This document shows positions 10,759 through 20,000 of a DNA stretch of 64,000 nt, piece after piece. Under the pieces are notes generated by a model, which saw only the letters and a program-made list of their open reading frames with translations, was not told where the DNA came from and ran no database searches. The stretch is from assembly GCA_008477525.1 (NCBI GenBank), contig SPDT01000014.1:1-64000 (forward strand). Reading direction: 5' to 3'. Every line of letters begins with the position of its first letter. Position 1 is the stretch's first letter. Source of the DNA: Hypomyces perniciosus (taxonomy: Eukaryota > Ascomycota > Sordariomycetes > Hypocreales > Hypocreaceae). The position numbers and the translations under genes were made by a program.

Positions 10759-10806
10759 GCCTAAAGCCTGGTTAGCATAGATAGTAATGCAATTGTTTTG
10801 TACTCA
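10759..10806 (+). pseudogene. tRNA-Thr 5' half duplicate
   Basis: AGCCTAAAGCCTGGTTAGCA, then ATAGATAGTAATGCAATTGT and TTTGTA, repeats the 5' half of the tRNA-Thr at 10905 with upstream similarity of about 45 bases (CTGGTTGATATAATCAATTT against CTGGTTTATATAACCAACTT). The 3' half is absent. A tandem, diverged duplication of about 95 bases. Confidence 0.6.
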
Positions 10807-10904
10807 AAGAAGCAATAAGTAAACTTTTAGTGCATGCATGCTACGCAGCAGCACATAAAAGAGTGAACAGGTCTGGTTTATATAACCAACTTCAGTCTTA
10901 TTTT

Positions 10905-10985
10905 GAGCTAAAGCTCGGTTAGCATAGTTAGTCAATGCAATTGTTTTGTAACCAATTGACGGGAGTGCGAATCTCCCACTGGGCT
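10905..10985 (+). tRNA. trnT(tgt): tRNA-Thr (TGT)
   Basis: Anticodon arm CAATTGTTTTGTAACCAATTG gives TGT. The T arm is GGGAGTGCGAATCTCCC and the 3' side is ACTGGGCT. The acceptor 5' strand pairs poorly in this copy (AGCTAAA), whereas the partial copy upstream has AGCCTAA. Borders approximate. Confidence 0.72.
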
Positions 10986-11040
10986 ATTTTATTGAGTAGA
11001 TATTACTATATAAAACTATAAGAGTAAGAGATCTTATTCA

Positions 11041-11336
11041 AGTGGATATTGCTAAACTATTAAGTGAACCTTCAAATTACGAAATTAAGGACTAGCATAG
11101 CTTGCGCTACAAGGTATGCGCACAGAATTTTTATAAAATCTTTAAATAGATTTAAAGGTTCACCTACTTCCAAAATGGTTCAATTATTAGATGCTACTAG
11201 TGAAGATATTATGAATACATTTACTTCTATAGCTGAAAGTGCCAAATTTTTAGGTGGACTTCCTCAGACTACTCGAATTAGAGTACAAAAAAATACTCGT
11301 TTTTTATTTAGACCCCCTGCGGGTGAGGTAAATTAG
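11041..11336 (+). pseudogene. Remnant of a HEG C-terminal domain
   Basis: The ORF fragment reads DIAKLLSEPSNYEIK, then after a GC-rich insert GRIFIKSLNRFKGSP-like and NTFTSIAESAKFLGG. It is clearly related to the tail of the protein at 12412-13826 (LLKGPSNYEM, RIFIKSLNKYHSG). The inserted piece, 11090-11130, contains the palindromic core AGCTTGCGCT with TATGCGCA. No catalytic domain remains. It ends with the repeat CCCCCTGCGGGTGAGG, which recurs at about 11869. Confidence 0.65.
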
Positions 11337-11430
11337 TTTATCTTAAATTTGTAGAATAAAATTAGAATACCGTATTTAGCGGATTAATATTAGCGACACT
11401 TGCAGTGCGATACTTGCAGTGAGCTAATTA

Positions 11431-11502
11431 GGATTAGTAGTCAAGCGGTTACGACATAGCTCTTTCAATGCTACCATCGCAGGTTCGAATCCTGCCTAGT
11501 CT
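11431..11502 (+). tRNA. trnE(ttc): tRNA-Glu (TTC)
   Basis: Acceptor GGATTAG with CTAGTCT, anticodon loop CTTTCAA (TTC), T arm GCAGGTTCGAATCCTGC. It is two bases upstream of a tRNA-Met gene. Confidence 0.85.
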
Positions 11503-11504
11503 AA

Positions 11505-11573
11505 GCGGGTTAGTGTAATAGAAACATATTCGGTTCATGCCCGAAAGATATAGGTGCAAGTCCTGTATCCGCG
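11505..11573 (+). tRNA. trnM(cat): tRNA-Met (CAT), first of three
   Basis: Acceptor GCGGGTT with ATCCGC, anticodon loop TTCATGC in stem TTCGG/CCGAA, T arm CAGG..CCTG. Fungal mtDNA usually has two or three CAT tRNAs (initiator, elongator, or lysidine-modified Ile). Confidence 0.85.
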
Positions 11574-11746
11574 TTTTTAGCTTAATATAAATATATTAAA
11601 TGAATATTTATATTATTATATGATTTAACAATCTCATATTCATAGTTCATTTTTAGATCTTTTAGTGATCTAAAAACATTGCTTTATAAACAGTGTAACT
11701 ATTATTTATCGCTTGCTAGGCATGCGCAAGCTAGCCTACACAAAAA

Positions 11747-11849
11747 GGGTTATAGCTTAATCGGTAAAGCATGCTGCTCATAACCTCTCGGCCCAGGATT
11801 AGATCCTTGGGCCTAGGCCGAAGGGCAGTAAAAATAAATCCTTTTGCAA
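11747..11849 (+). pseudogene. tRNA-Met-like gene with a GC hairpin inserted after the anticodon loop
   Basis: AAAGGGTTATAGCTTAATCG then GTAAAGCATGCTGCTCATAA resembles the tRNA at 13887. About 43 GC-rich bases with nested hairpins (TCGGCC..GGCCGA and GGCCCAGG..CCTTGGGCC) follow. Then CAGTAAAAATAAATCCTTTT resumes. Removing the insert would rebuild the anticodon stem CTG-CTCATAA-CAG. The T arm is degenerate, so this is probably not functional. Confidence 0.5.
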
Positions 11850-12411
11850 GAAAGAATAGAATTAGTACCCCCTGCGGGTGAGGGAAATTCCATTTTTGTC
11901 TTTGGTTAGATATATTATGTCTAAATTTTATTAATAATAAACCCTATTAATATTACTTTACTCACATGAACAGTTAGACATGATAGTAAAGATAAATCAA
12001 TTTTCGATAGTTATCGATTTTGGTGTATCTTTTAACAACCAAAAGACGGAAGGACTGCGTGAACCACCTTGGCTTAAGTTAATCAGAAAGTAAAGGAGGA
12101 AGTAAAGCTCTATAGAGCTAAATGGAATGTATAGCGCACACATATATCTAGTAAGATTCTTATAAAGAAAAATCTTCAGCTGGAACCTAATCAGCTTTAA
12201 CCTTGGGAAGGTACTCAATGGTGAAGAGGGCAGAACTGTGTGACCTTTATTTCGAATTATATAATATATTAATGGAAATAATAAGTATAATAGAAAAAAG
12301 GGATGCAGGAATAAGCCCTTACAAAGTATAGCGGTGTGAGCCCTTGCATGAGTAAGGTTATACGACAAGTAAGTTACATAGCGAGTGAACAACGCAAAAT
12401 AGAATATATAA
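11850..12411 (+). other. Non-coding region upstream of a HEG
   Basis: No ORF of note. It holds the repeat CCCCCTGCGGGTGAGG (about 11869) and, from about 12000, GC-richer segments such as GACGGAAGGACTGCGTGAAC and GGTGTGAGCCCTTGCATGAG. These suggest a folded RNA, perhaps an intron core or other structural RNA. GGAAGGACTGCG has a partner, GAAGGACTGCGGAGG, near 15991. Not assigned. Confidence 0.4.
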
Positions 12412-13826
12412 ATGAAAATGAAAACAAACTTTAAAAATAGTCAATTATTATTAAAACGTTATAGCTTATGAGCTTTTAACCTGTTATGTAGCTCAGGTAT
12501 AGCATTACATAAAAATAGATTTATTCATTCAACTCCTTCTAGTAGAACTATAGATAATTCTAATTCACAATTTATTATTTCTGAAGAACAACAAATTGTT
12601 TTATCTGGTGATTTTATAGAATGATTTAGAGGTTTCACAGATGCCGAAGGCTGCTTCTTGGTAGTTAAAAATGATAATACTTTCGCTTTTAGATTTATAA
12701 TAAAATTACACGTTGATGATGTAAACGCACTAAATTTTATTAAAGACTCTTTAGGAGGTATAGGAAATGTAACCACTGAGGGAACAGTAGCTTACTATAA
12801 AGTAACATCTCAAAAGGGAATAAAATTAATTATAGAAATTTTTGCTAAATATCCTTTAAACTCAAGCAAACATCTAGATTACTTAGCTTTCCGTAGAGCT
12901 TATGAGCTTTATACTTCATCTAAGAATAAAACTCCAGAACTAGCTAAAGAAATAAGTAAGTTTAAAGATAGTATGAACAGAAAGAGAACTAATTTTGATA
13001 TGGAAAAAATCACACAAAATACTTATAACAGACAACTGGTTACTTGGTTTCGTGGAAGGAGATGGTAGTTTTTGTGTAGCTAAAAAGGGTTGAATTTTAA
13101 CTTTTGCTCTTGGACAGAAAGGGAACTTAGGTTTAATAGAGGCAATTCAAAATTATTTACTTAATTTGTGTGTGCTACGCACGCGTGTCTCTAATAAAAA
13201 TTCTTCAACAACTGATCCTACAGAAATTCAAGATGAAAGCAGAAATTTTATTTACATTACAAAATCTAGCAGAAATACCTCATCCGAGTTAATTTACGTT
13301 TTAATTGTTAAAGACAAGGAATATATAGAAAATACACTTATTCCATATTTGACTCTCTTATTTTTCATTCTAAAAAGAATTAGATTATTTAGATTGAAAA
13401 TCTATAGGAGAACTAAAGAAATTTGGGTTACATTATCTTCCAGAAGGGGTTGAACTAATAGAACTTATTTTAAGTCAAATGAATGAAAATAGATTATCTG
13501 ATAGAGGTGTTAATCCTGTAGAAAGAAACTTTATTCAATCAGAAGTAATGAAATTATTAAAAGGACCCTCTAACTACGAAATGAGAGAAGGTAGAATCTT
13601 TATTAAGTCGTTAAATAAATACCACTCTGGTAGAACAAAAACTAAAGTAGAACTTAAAGATCAACAAGACTTAGTTTTTAAAACTTTTGATTCTATGAAT
13701 AAATGTGCTGAATTCTTAGGAGTTAGTACACACACAGTTTCCAAGAGAATGAAAACTAATTCACCTATTAGTTATAACAATAAAGAATATTTCATTTATG
13801 CTAGCTTACTTAACACAAAATCTTAA
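12412..13826 (+). pseudogene. LAGLIDADG endonuclease with several frameshifts
   Basis: Begins ATGAAAATGAAAACAAAC. Motif 1 is [12 protein letters not shown] (12622) and motif 2 is [14 protein letters not shown] (about 13037). The tail has GRIFIKSLNKYHSG and a helix-turn-helix-like FDSMNKCAEFLGVSTHTV. Frameshifts lie near 13030 (AA for A), 13347 (TTG for TTTG) and 13373 (five A for six). Three slips suggest decay or base-calling error. The ORF sits among tRNA genes and not in a protein gene. Confidence 0.72.
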
Positions 13827-13886
13827 TTTAATATCTTATAATTATAATAATATATGTTATTTGTTTGTATTAAACACAAATAAAAG

Positions 13887-13958
13887 AGGCTGTAACTTAG
13901 CTGGTAAAGTGCGCTGCTCATAACAGTGCTATCAAGTGTTCGAATCACTTCAGCCTTA
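13887..13958 (+). tRNA. trnM(cat): tRNA-Met (CAT), second of three
   Basis: Acceptor AGGCTGT with CAGCCTT, anticodon stem GCGCTG/CAGTGC around CTCATAA, T arm AAGTGTTCGAATCACTT. Followed by a partial 3' tRNA fragment (GTGTTCAAGTCACTTTAGCC, 13995). Confidence 0.88.
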
Positions 13959-14027
13959 AATAATAACTTTTTATTACAAATGTAGGGGAATAAGTGTTCA
14001 AGTCACTTTAGCCCTAAACTGCCTGAG

Positions 14028-14054
14028 TGCTGGAATAGGTAGACAGTGGTCAGA
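14028..14054 (+). pseudogene. tRNA-Leu 5' fragment
   Basis: CTGGAATAGGTAGACAGTGG resembles the D arm of a leucine tRNA and lies immediately before an intact tRNA-Leu. No anticodon or T arm follows. Likely duplication debris. Confidence 0.4.
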
Positions 14055-14137
14055 GTCCGAATGGTGAAATTGGCAAACACAACAAACTTAAGCTTTGTAG
14101 ACTTTTAGTCTTGAAGGTTCAAGTCCTTCTTCGGATA
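14055..14137 (+). tRNA. trnL(taa): tRNA-Leu (TAA)
   Basis: Acceptor GTCCGAA with TTCGGAT, anticodon loop CTTAAGC in stem ACAAA/TTTGT, long variable arm, T arm AAGGTTCAAGTCCTT. Confidence 0.9.
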
Positions 14138-14174
14138 GCTCAGCTTTATAAAATTATTATATAACTAAAAAATA

Positions 14175-14275
14175 AATATATATTTTTTGAGGTAATCTCT
14201 GCACAAGCTTGCTTCTAACGAAGCACAAGGTGTTCGAGTCACTCCATAATCCCCGCTAGGGGGATACGCGATAGC
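14175..14275 (+). repeat. tRNA debris and GC palindrome
   Basis: TTTGAGGTAATCTCTGCACA then a hairpin (GCTTCTAACGAAGC) and a lone T-arm-like segment GGTGTTCGAGTCACTCC. After this comes AATCCCCGCTAGGGGGATAC with GCGATAGCG. The CCCCGCTAGGGGGATACGC palindrome recurs at 16811 beside trnH. Confidence 0.55.
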
Positions 14276-14282
14276 GTAAAAA

Positions 14283-14354
14283 GGGGATATAGTTTAATTG
14301 GTAAAACTGCGATTTTGCATATCGTTAATTCAGGGTCGGATCCTGATATCTCCA
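14283..14354 (+). tRNA. trnA(tgc): tRNA-Ala (TGC)
   Basis: Acceptor GGGGATA with TATCTCC, anticodon loop TTTGCAT in stem GCGAT/ATCGT, T arm CAGGGTCGGATCCTG. Confidence 0.88.
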
Positions 14355-14361
14355 AATAAGC

Positions 14362-14400
14362 TCGTGAAGCTCAATTGGTCGAGCAGAACGTTGAAGTTGG
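14362..14400 (+). pseudogene. tRNA-Phe 5' half, broken at the anticodon
   Basis: GCTCGTGAAGCTCAATTGGT then CGAGCAGAACGTTGAAG repeats the 5' half of the complete tRNA-Phe at 15353 up to the GAA anticodon and then stops. The GIY-YIG gene follows. Reading: the endonuclease gene entered this tRNA gene and a complete replacement copy now lies downstream. Confidence 0.75.
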
Positions 14401-14603
14401 ATCTTATAGTGAACTAAAATAGTTCAATTTAAATCCATAATTAATGAAGGTCAGATAACTCTATTATACCAAATTAAGGATTAAATGAAGACCCAAAGGA
14501 CTGCAATCTATAATTTATAAAGAGAGCTTCGTATTGGTTTTTAACACCATGGCTCATAAATTCGAAAGAGTGAACAAGGGCATAACTTTTTAAACTTTAA
14601 ACA

Positions 14604-15456
14604 ATGAAAAACACAATGAATAATAACATAGTTCCCATAAAAAACATATTCTAATGCAGAAAGGGACAAGTTTATTCTTTATAAGGATAATAATAATAAA
14701 TCAGGTATATACCGTTGAAATAATTTAATTACAAATAAAAGTTATATAGGTTCAGCTAAATCAATTAGAGGTAGATTTAGCATTTATTATTCTACAAATT
14801 CTGTTCAGCGTAAACTAGCAGAAGGATCTAGTGCTATTTACAGTGCCATACTAAAATACGGCTATGGAAATTTTAGTATAGATATTCTAGAATATTGTGA
14901 TATAAGTACCTTAATAGAAAGAGAGCAATATTATATTGATTTATTGGAACCTGAGTATAATATATTAAAAATAGCTTATTCTCTACTCCCTAGCTTGCGC
15001 ATGGGAGACGAAGGGGCTAAACATACTGAAATTACCAAATCATGTATAGGGTTAAAGTCTCTGGGACGTAAACATACAGAAGAGGCTAAATTAAAGATGA
15101 GGGAAATAGCTGTATTACGTAAAGGTGAAGAAACTTCTTTTTATGGTAAAAATCATTCTCCTGAAAGCCTGTTAAAAATGTCAATGAATAGATCTATTCA
15201 AGTGAAAGTTCTAGACACAGTATTAAATGAGGAGACAGTATTTTTAGGTAATAAAGAAGCCGCCGAATTTTTAAATGTAGGATTATCTACATTAGTTAGA
15301 TATAAAAAATTAAATAAATTAATGAAAGAAAGATACCTAGTATCTAACATAAGCTCATGTAACTCAATTGGTAGAGTGAAATATTGAAGCTATTTTTGTT
15401 GTAAGTTCAAGTCTTACCGTGGGCATAAAAAATATTTAAAGAAAAAAGTGGTCTAA
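14604..15456 (+). CDS. GIY-YIG endonuclease inserted in tRNA-Phe
   Basis: Core: SGIYRWNNLITNKSYIGSA, then SAILKYGYGNFSIDILEYC, then EREQYYIDLLEPEYN with the catalytic Glu. The middle has NUMOD3-like repeats (GRKHTEEAKLKM, FYGKNHSPES) and the tail a NUMOD1-like helix (NKEAAEFLNVGLSTL). A GC palindrome copy (14980-15011) is inserted in frame after LKIAYS. One A too many near 14656 breaks the start from the core. The reading frame runs through the whole downstream tRNA-Phe, because TGA in the anticodon region is Trp, before a TAA at 15454. tRNA processing would remove that end. Confidence 0.78.
15353..15424 (+). tRNA. trnF(gaa): tRNA-Phe (GAA), intact copy
   Basis: Acceptor GCTCATG with CGTGGGC, anticodon loop TTGAAGC in stem AATA/TATT, T arm GTAAGTTCAAGTCTTAC. 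It overlaps the 3' end of the GIY-YIG reading frame. A third fragment (TTGTAAGTTCAAGTCTTACC) recurs at about 15499. Confidence 0.9.
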
Positions 15457-15498
15457 ATAATTATAGTATATAGAATTAAGAGATTTGAACGACTAAGT

Positions 15499-15545
15499 TG
15501 TAAGTTCAAGTCTTACCGTATCCCTGCTTTGCAGGGATTAGGGCA
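15499..15545 (+). repeat. tRNA-Phe T-arm fragment and palindrome
   Basis: TTGTAAGTTCAAGTCTTACC repeats the T arm of the adjacent tRNA-Phe. The hairpin ATCCCTGCTTTGCAGGGAT follows, and its family recurs at about 44882. Confidence 0.6.
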
Positions 15546-15618
15546 GGGACTTTAGTATAATGGTGAATGCGTATGACTTTTAATCATTAAAATGTAGGTT
15601 CGAATCCTACAAGTCCTA
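15546..15618 (+). tRNA. trnK(ttt): tRNA-Lys (TTT)
   Basis: Acceptor GGGACTT with AAGTCCT, anticodon loop CTTTTAA in stem ATGA/TCAT, T arm GTAGGTTCGAATCCTAC. Confidence 0.92.
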
Positions 15619-15715
15619 CTATAGAAAATAGAAATATTTATTATTGCTATTATTTCAATGTAACTATATAAATATATAATTATATTATATTATATTTAAA
15701 CTTTCTAGCGATATG

Positions 15716-15799
15716 AAGGGTAATGATGGAATTGGCAGACATAAATAGTTTAGGTCTATTGGATAGTAATATCTTACCCGTTCAAGTCGGGTTTACCTT
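15716..15799 (+). tRNA. trnL(tag): tRNA-Leu (TAG)
   Basis: Acceptor AAGGGTA with TTACCTT, anticodon loop TTTAGGT in stem AATAG/CTATT, long variable arm, T arm CCCGTTCAAGTCGGG. Confidence 0.9.
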
Positions 15800-16640
15800 A
15801 AATATATGGATTACGGTATTAGTAATAAGTTTAACTTAATCCATATATTATATAAATCTTAGCTATAAGTAAATAGCTTGCACTAGATCAAATATATCTG
15901 ATACTAATCGGATCTATATGGACTCCTAATTTGTTTAACTGGGCCCTATGAACAAACGAAGGAAAGGATTAGAATCGCCAAGGCCTGAAGGACTGCGGAG
16001 GCTAGGTTACGTGTGAACAAAAGGCATTTATATATAAACACAAAAATGACTGCGCTAGCTAGAAATTAACACTTAAAAATACTATAAACATAGTAAACAT
16101 TGGATTTAAACAAGGCTTAGGTGCTACTCCTGCTAATAAACACAGATATTATTCGTGCTTCATATGCAGTACAAAATGATAATCACAATCTAAATAATAA
16201 TATAAATATAATACCCGTAGCCCTATATCTTCGATTAGGGGCTAGAAAGTTATCTTAATCCTTATCAAAATAGAAATGTGATTTATCCCTCTGGCTAACG
16301 CTTCGCCTAAAAATACAGGACTCGGTTCTGTTTATAGGCACGCACAGAAATTAGAGGCCTGCGCAGCGCGCAGTACCCCTGTGGGTTGCATGCATGCAGC
16401 AGCAGCAGCAGGGGAAGATAATAATAATAAACCTGGTATTTATCTAATCCCTACTCTCTGTGGGTTGCAGCGCAAGCTAAAGCTAGAGATACGGCAGGCT
16501 TAGAATATTACATGAATAAAAATATATTATTAAAAAATACGTATTTAATTATTAAGCTGATAAGAATAAAATATTAATTAATATACATTGAAGTAAACAT
16601 TTTATTATTTTGACTTTTTATAGTTCATTTTGAACATAAG
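15800..16640 (+). other. Gene-poor stretch with HEG and GIY-YIG debris
   Basis: No intact gene. Near 15990 lies GAAGGACTGCGGAGG, shared in part with about 12044. At about 16090-16150 a fragment reads VNIGFKQGLGATPANKHRYYS, typical of the leader of an intron-encoded protein. At 16417-16450 the sequence reads EDNNNKPGIYL, a GIY-YIG start, and then stops. In between are GC-rich repeats (for example GCAGCAGCAGCAGCAGGGG near 16396 and GCAGCGCAAGCTAAAGCTAG near 16470). Confidence 0.55.
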
Positions 16641-16641
16641 A

Positions 16642-16712
16642 TATGCTGTTGACAATAGGTAAGTCATAAATTTTTGGTATTTACTATTGAGTGTTCGAAT
16701 CACTCCAGCATA
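16642..16712 (+). tRNA. trnP(tgg): tRNA-Pro (TGG)
   Basis: Acceptor TATGCTG with CAGCATA, anticodon loop TTTTGGT in stem TAAAT/ATTTA, T arm GAGTGTTCGAATCACTC. Confidence 0.87.
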
Positions 16713-16744
16713 ATTATCTATATTTATATAATGTTATATGACAC

Positions 16745-16806
16745 TAAGCGACTGATAGGTAAGTCATAAATTTTTGGTATTTACTATAGAGTGTTCGAAT
16801 CACTCC
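16745..16806 (+). pseudogene. tRNA-Pro duplicate without acceptor stem
   Basis: GATAGGTAAGTCATAAATTT, TTGGTATTTACTATAGAGTG and TTCGAATCACTCC repeat the tRNA-Pro just upstream almost exactly, but the 5' and 3' acceptor strands (AAGCGAC, TAATCCC) do not pair. Confidence 0.7.
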
Positions 16807-16807
16807 T

Positions 16808-16832
16808 AATCCCCGCTAGGGGGATACGCTTC
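16808..16832 (+). repeat. GC palindrome beside trnH
   Basis: AATCCCCGCTAGGGGGATAC with GCTTCGC, nearly identical to 14250-14275. A short mobile palindrome type in intergenic tRNA DNA. Confidence 0.7.
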
Positions 16833-16842
16833 GCTAATAAAA

Positions 16843-16917
16843 GGAAGATATAGTTCAATAGGTAGAGCGACTGTATGTGGCACAGTAAGTTCCCTGTTCG
16901 AGTCAGGGTATCCTCCC
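16843..16917 (+). tRNA. trnH(gtg): tRNA-His (GTG)
   Basis: Acceptor GGAAGAT with ATCCTCC, anticodon loop ATGTGGC in stem ACTGT/ACAGT, T arm CCCTGTTCGAGTCAGGG. Confidence 0.9.
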
Positions 16918-16922
16918 ATAAA

Positions 16923-16995
16923 AGCCTAAGTAGTTTAACGGTTAAAACCTTAATTTCATACATTAAAGATGAGAGTTCGATTCCCTCCTCAGGCT
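16923..16995 (+). tRNA. trnM(cat): tRNA-Met (CAT), third
   Basis: Acceptor AGCCTAA with CAGGCT, anticodon loop TTCATAC in stem TTAAT/ATTAA, T arm GAGAGTTCGATTCCCTC. It lies 45 bases before nad2, the common fungal position for a trnM. Confidence 0.88.
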
Positions 16996-17040
16996 GTTGA
17001 AATATATACCAACAATACTTAATATAATATAATTTATCCA

Positions 17041-20000
17041 ATGATAATAATATCTATTTTATCTCTTTTACTTTCTAACGCCGTCAATGTAAGACGTGAT
17101 ATATCAATTCTATATAATAGAATTGCGATATTAATATTAATTTATTGTATTTTAAACGATATATCCTCTTTAACTGTAGTAACTAAAGGTATAGGTCTAC
17201 ATGGAGGTTTATTGTTAATTACAAATATTACACAAATATTCCATATTTTCTTATTTATAGTGAGTATATTAATATTAACATTAACTAGTTTCTATCCTAG
17301 AAAAGTGTGAGTATCAGAATATTCATCTTTAAAAGATTTAGTGTTATATAAATTTGTATATTATAATACTAAAATTATAAATAAAATGGGTGAACAATTT
17401 AAAATAATAGAATACCCTGAACAACAGCTTGGGAGGCTGTAGTATTTATGGGGGAAAACTGCCAAATTCCGGGGAAGCCCTAAAGCTTTTGATACCAAAT
17501 CTGGTTGAATTTTACCGTGGTGGATGAATTAATTACTCATGTATGGTAACAAGTCAAAAGATTCTTGAAAAAGGAATGGGTAATCGCGGATCTAAGTCAA
17601 ATATAGGTAACACTTTATTTGTAAAAGAGCAACGAGTAGACGGTAGTTGCATAGGGTGAACAACTCGTCCTATGTTAAGGTATACTCTTAGAGGGTTCGA
17701 AAGAATTACCTGAGCTGGAATCCCTTCTAACCAAATTCTAAATAAACAACTATATTCAACAACTAAAGTTTCAAAAAATCTTATTGAATCTGAATTATAT
17801 ACTAATAACGAAGATAGTTTTAGTTTAAACCCTTGATTTGTAACTGGGTTTACAGATGGAGATGGTTCATTTTCTGTTTCTATTGCTAAAAAAAAAATCA
17901 GGTACAGGGTGAAAGATTCAACCTGTGTTTACTATAGGGTTAGATTCAAAAGATTTAGATATTTTAGTTCAAATTAAAACTTTTTTTTAAAGCAGGTAAA
18001 ATCTATACTAGTAAAAGAGGTATAATTTATTATACTGTAGGTTCAACAAAAGATATAATAAAATATATCCTACCTCATTTTGACAAGTATCCTTTATTTT
18101 CTCTTAAATTAAAAGATTATTTAGTGTTTAAAGAGATAGTTCTTCTTATGGAAAAGGGGGAACATAATACCCTACCTGGTCTATTAAAAATCTTCTCTTT
18201 AAGAGCTATTTTAAACAAAGGACTACCGGAGATAGTAAAAAACTGAATTTCCGGATATAAATCCTGCTACTGTACCAGAGTTTAAGATATCCCCTATCTT
18301 AAATCCTCATTGGTTATCAGGATTTATAACTGCAGAAGGGTCTTTCTTTATTTCTCTCTATCCTAATGAGGAAAGAAAAGCCGGATATGCAGTAAGTCTA
18401 ATATTTAGTTTAAGTCAACACATTAAAGATCTAGAATTACTAGAATTAATTGTTAAATACTTGGCATGTGGTACAGTTAGAAAACCTAATTCTCTACTCC
18501 CTAGCTTGCGCATGGGAGACGAATCAGCTGAATTAGTTATCACTAAATCAGCGGACATTAACCTAAAATTAATTCCTTTCTTATCTAAATATACTCTTTC
18601 TGGGGTAAAGTTATTAGACTTCGAAAGATTTAAAAAAGCATCTCTTTTAATAGAAAATAAAGTGCACTTAACTTCAGAGGGAATTGTATTAATAAAAGCT
18701 ATTAAAGATGCAATGTATAATAGAGAATTGTAAGGTTAATTTTACTAACCCCCATAACTTCGTAAGGGGGTACGATTTAGTTAAATTAAAGGTTATAATT
18801 TAAAGTTGTAATCTTAAGTTAAAAGTTAATTATTTAGAATTTGTATGATAAATCCAGTTACCACGTTAATATTATTATTTATAATTACAGGTGCTATATT
18901 CTTAATGTCAACTAACGATTTAGTTTCTATTTTCCTTGCTATAGAATTACAAAGTTATGGTTTATACATACTAAGTACTATATATAGAAATTCAGAATTA
19001 TCAACTACAGGTGGATTAATGTACTTCTTATTAGGGGGATTAAGTTCTTGTTTTATTTTATTAGGTACAGGTTTAATATACGCTAACTCAGGAAGTACTA
19101 GTCTAGATGGTTTATACATTATAACTAGTATAAGCGATATAAGTTCTGTAGATTTATGATACAAACCTTATTACATAAATCTTTCTTTAGTAATATTTAC
19201 TATAGGATTCTTATTTAAAGTAAGTGCAGCGCCTTTCCATTTCTGATCACCTAAAAAAGGACTTGGGAAATCCTTTACCGTTGGGTGTAAACTATCAAAT
19301 TCCGGAAAACCCCTAGAACTTCAAGTACCAAGCTATATTCGAAAGGATATAAGTGGATGAACTAATCACTCATGTATGGTAACAAGCTTGAAGGCTTCTG
19401 AAAGGAACGTGGGCAATCGCGGATCTAAGTCAGTAATATGTGAAAGTATTACTGTAAAAGAGCAACGAGTAAACGGTAGTTGATGTGGTATTAATTTACC
19501 ACATTTAAGATGTACTCTAATGGGTTTCGAAAGAAATTATCAAGTTAAAATCCCTTCTAATCAAATTATTCAAAGACAACTTTATTCTACTGTATCTAAC
19601 TTGGACAATACTGCTAGTAAACTTCCTCAAGTAAATGAACCTTGATTTATATCAGGATTTTATGATGCTGAAGGATGCTTTCTTGTTATAGTCCGTAAAT
19701 CACCAAAAAGCAAACTAGGTTGACAAATAGAGGCTAATTTTACAATTAATCTTCATATTAGAGATCTAAATCTTTTAAAACTTATTCAAACTTACTTTGG
19801 GGTAGGAAGAATAGGTAAAGAAAGAAATGGTTGTTGTGATTTTACAGTAGGTTCTCTAGATCAAATAATAACAAAAGTAATACCTCATTTTGATAAATAT
19901 CCCTTAAAAAACTAAGAAATATTCTGATTATCTATTATTTAAAGAAGTAGTTATGATGATGCAACGTGGGGAACATTTAACAGCTGAAGGTTTACAAAAA

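Noticed and set aside
12000..12410. Mitochondrial RNase P RNA candidate
   Set aside because: GGAGGAAGTAAAGC looks a little like the conserved 5' motif, but I could not find the pairing 3' partner, so I left it unassigned.
13166..13453. Independent gene in the middle of the 12.4-13.8 kb HEG
   Set aside because: Its residues continue the LAGLIDADG protein once the neighbouring one-base slips are taken into account.
18955..19164. Minus-strand ORF within nad2 exon 2
   Set aside because: Shadow of the nad2 coding strand.
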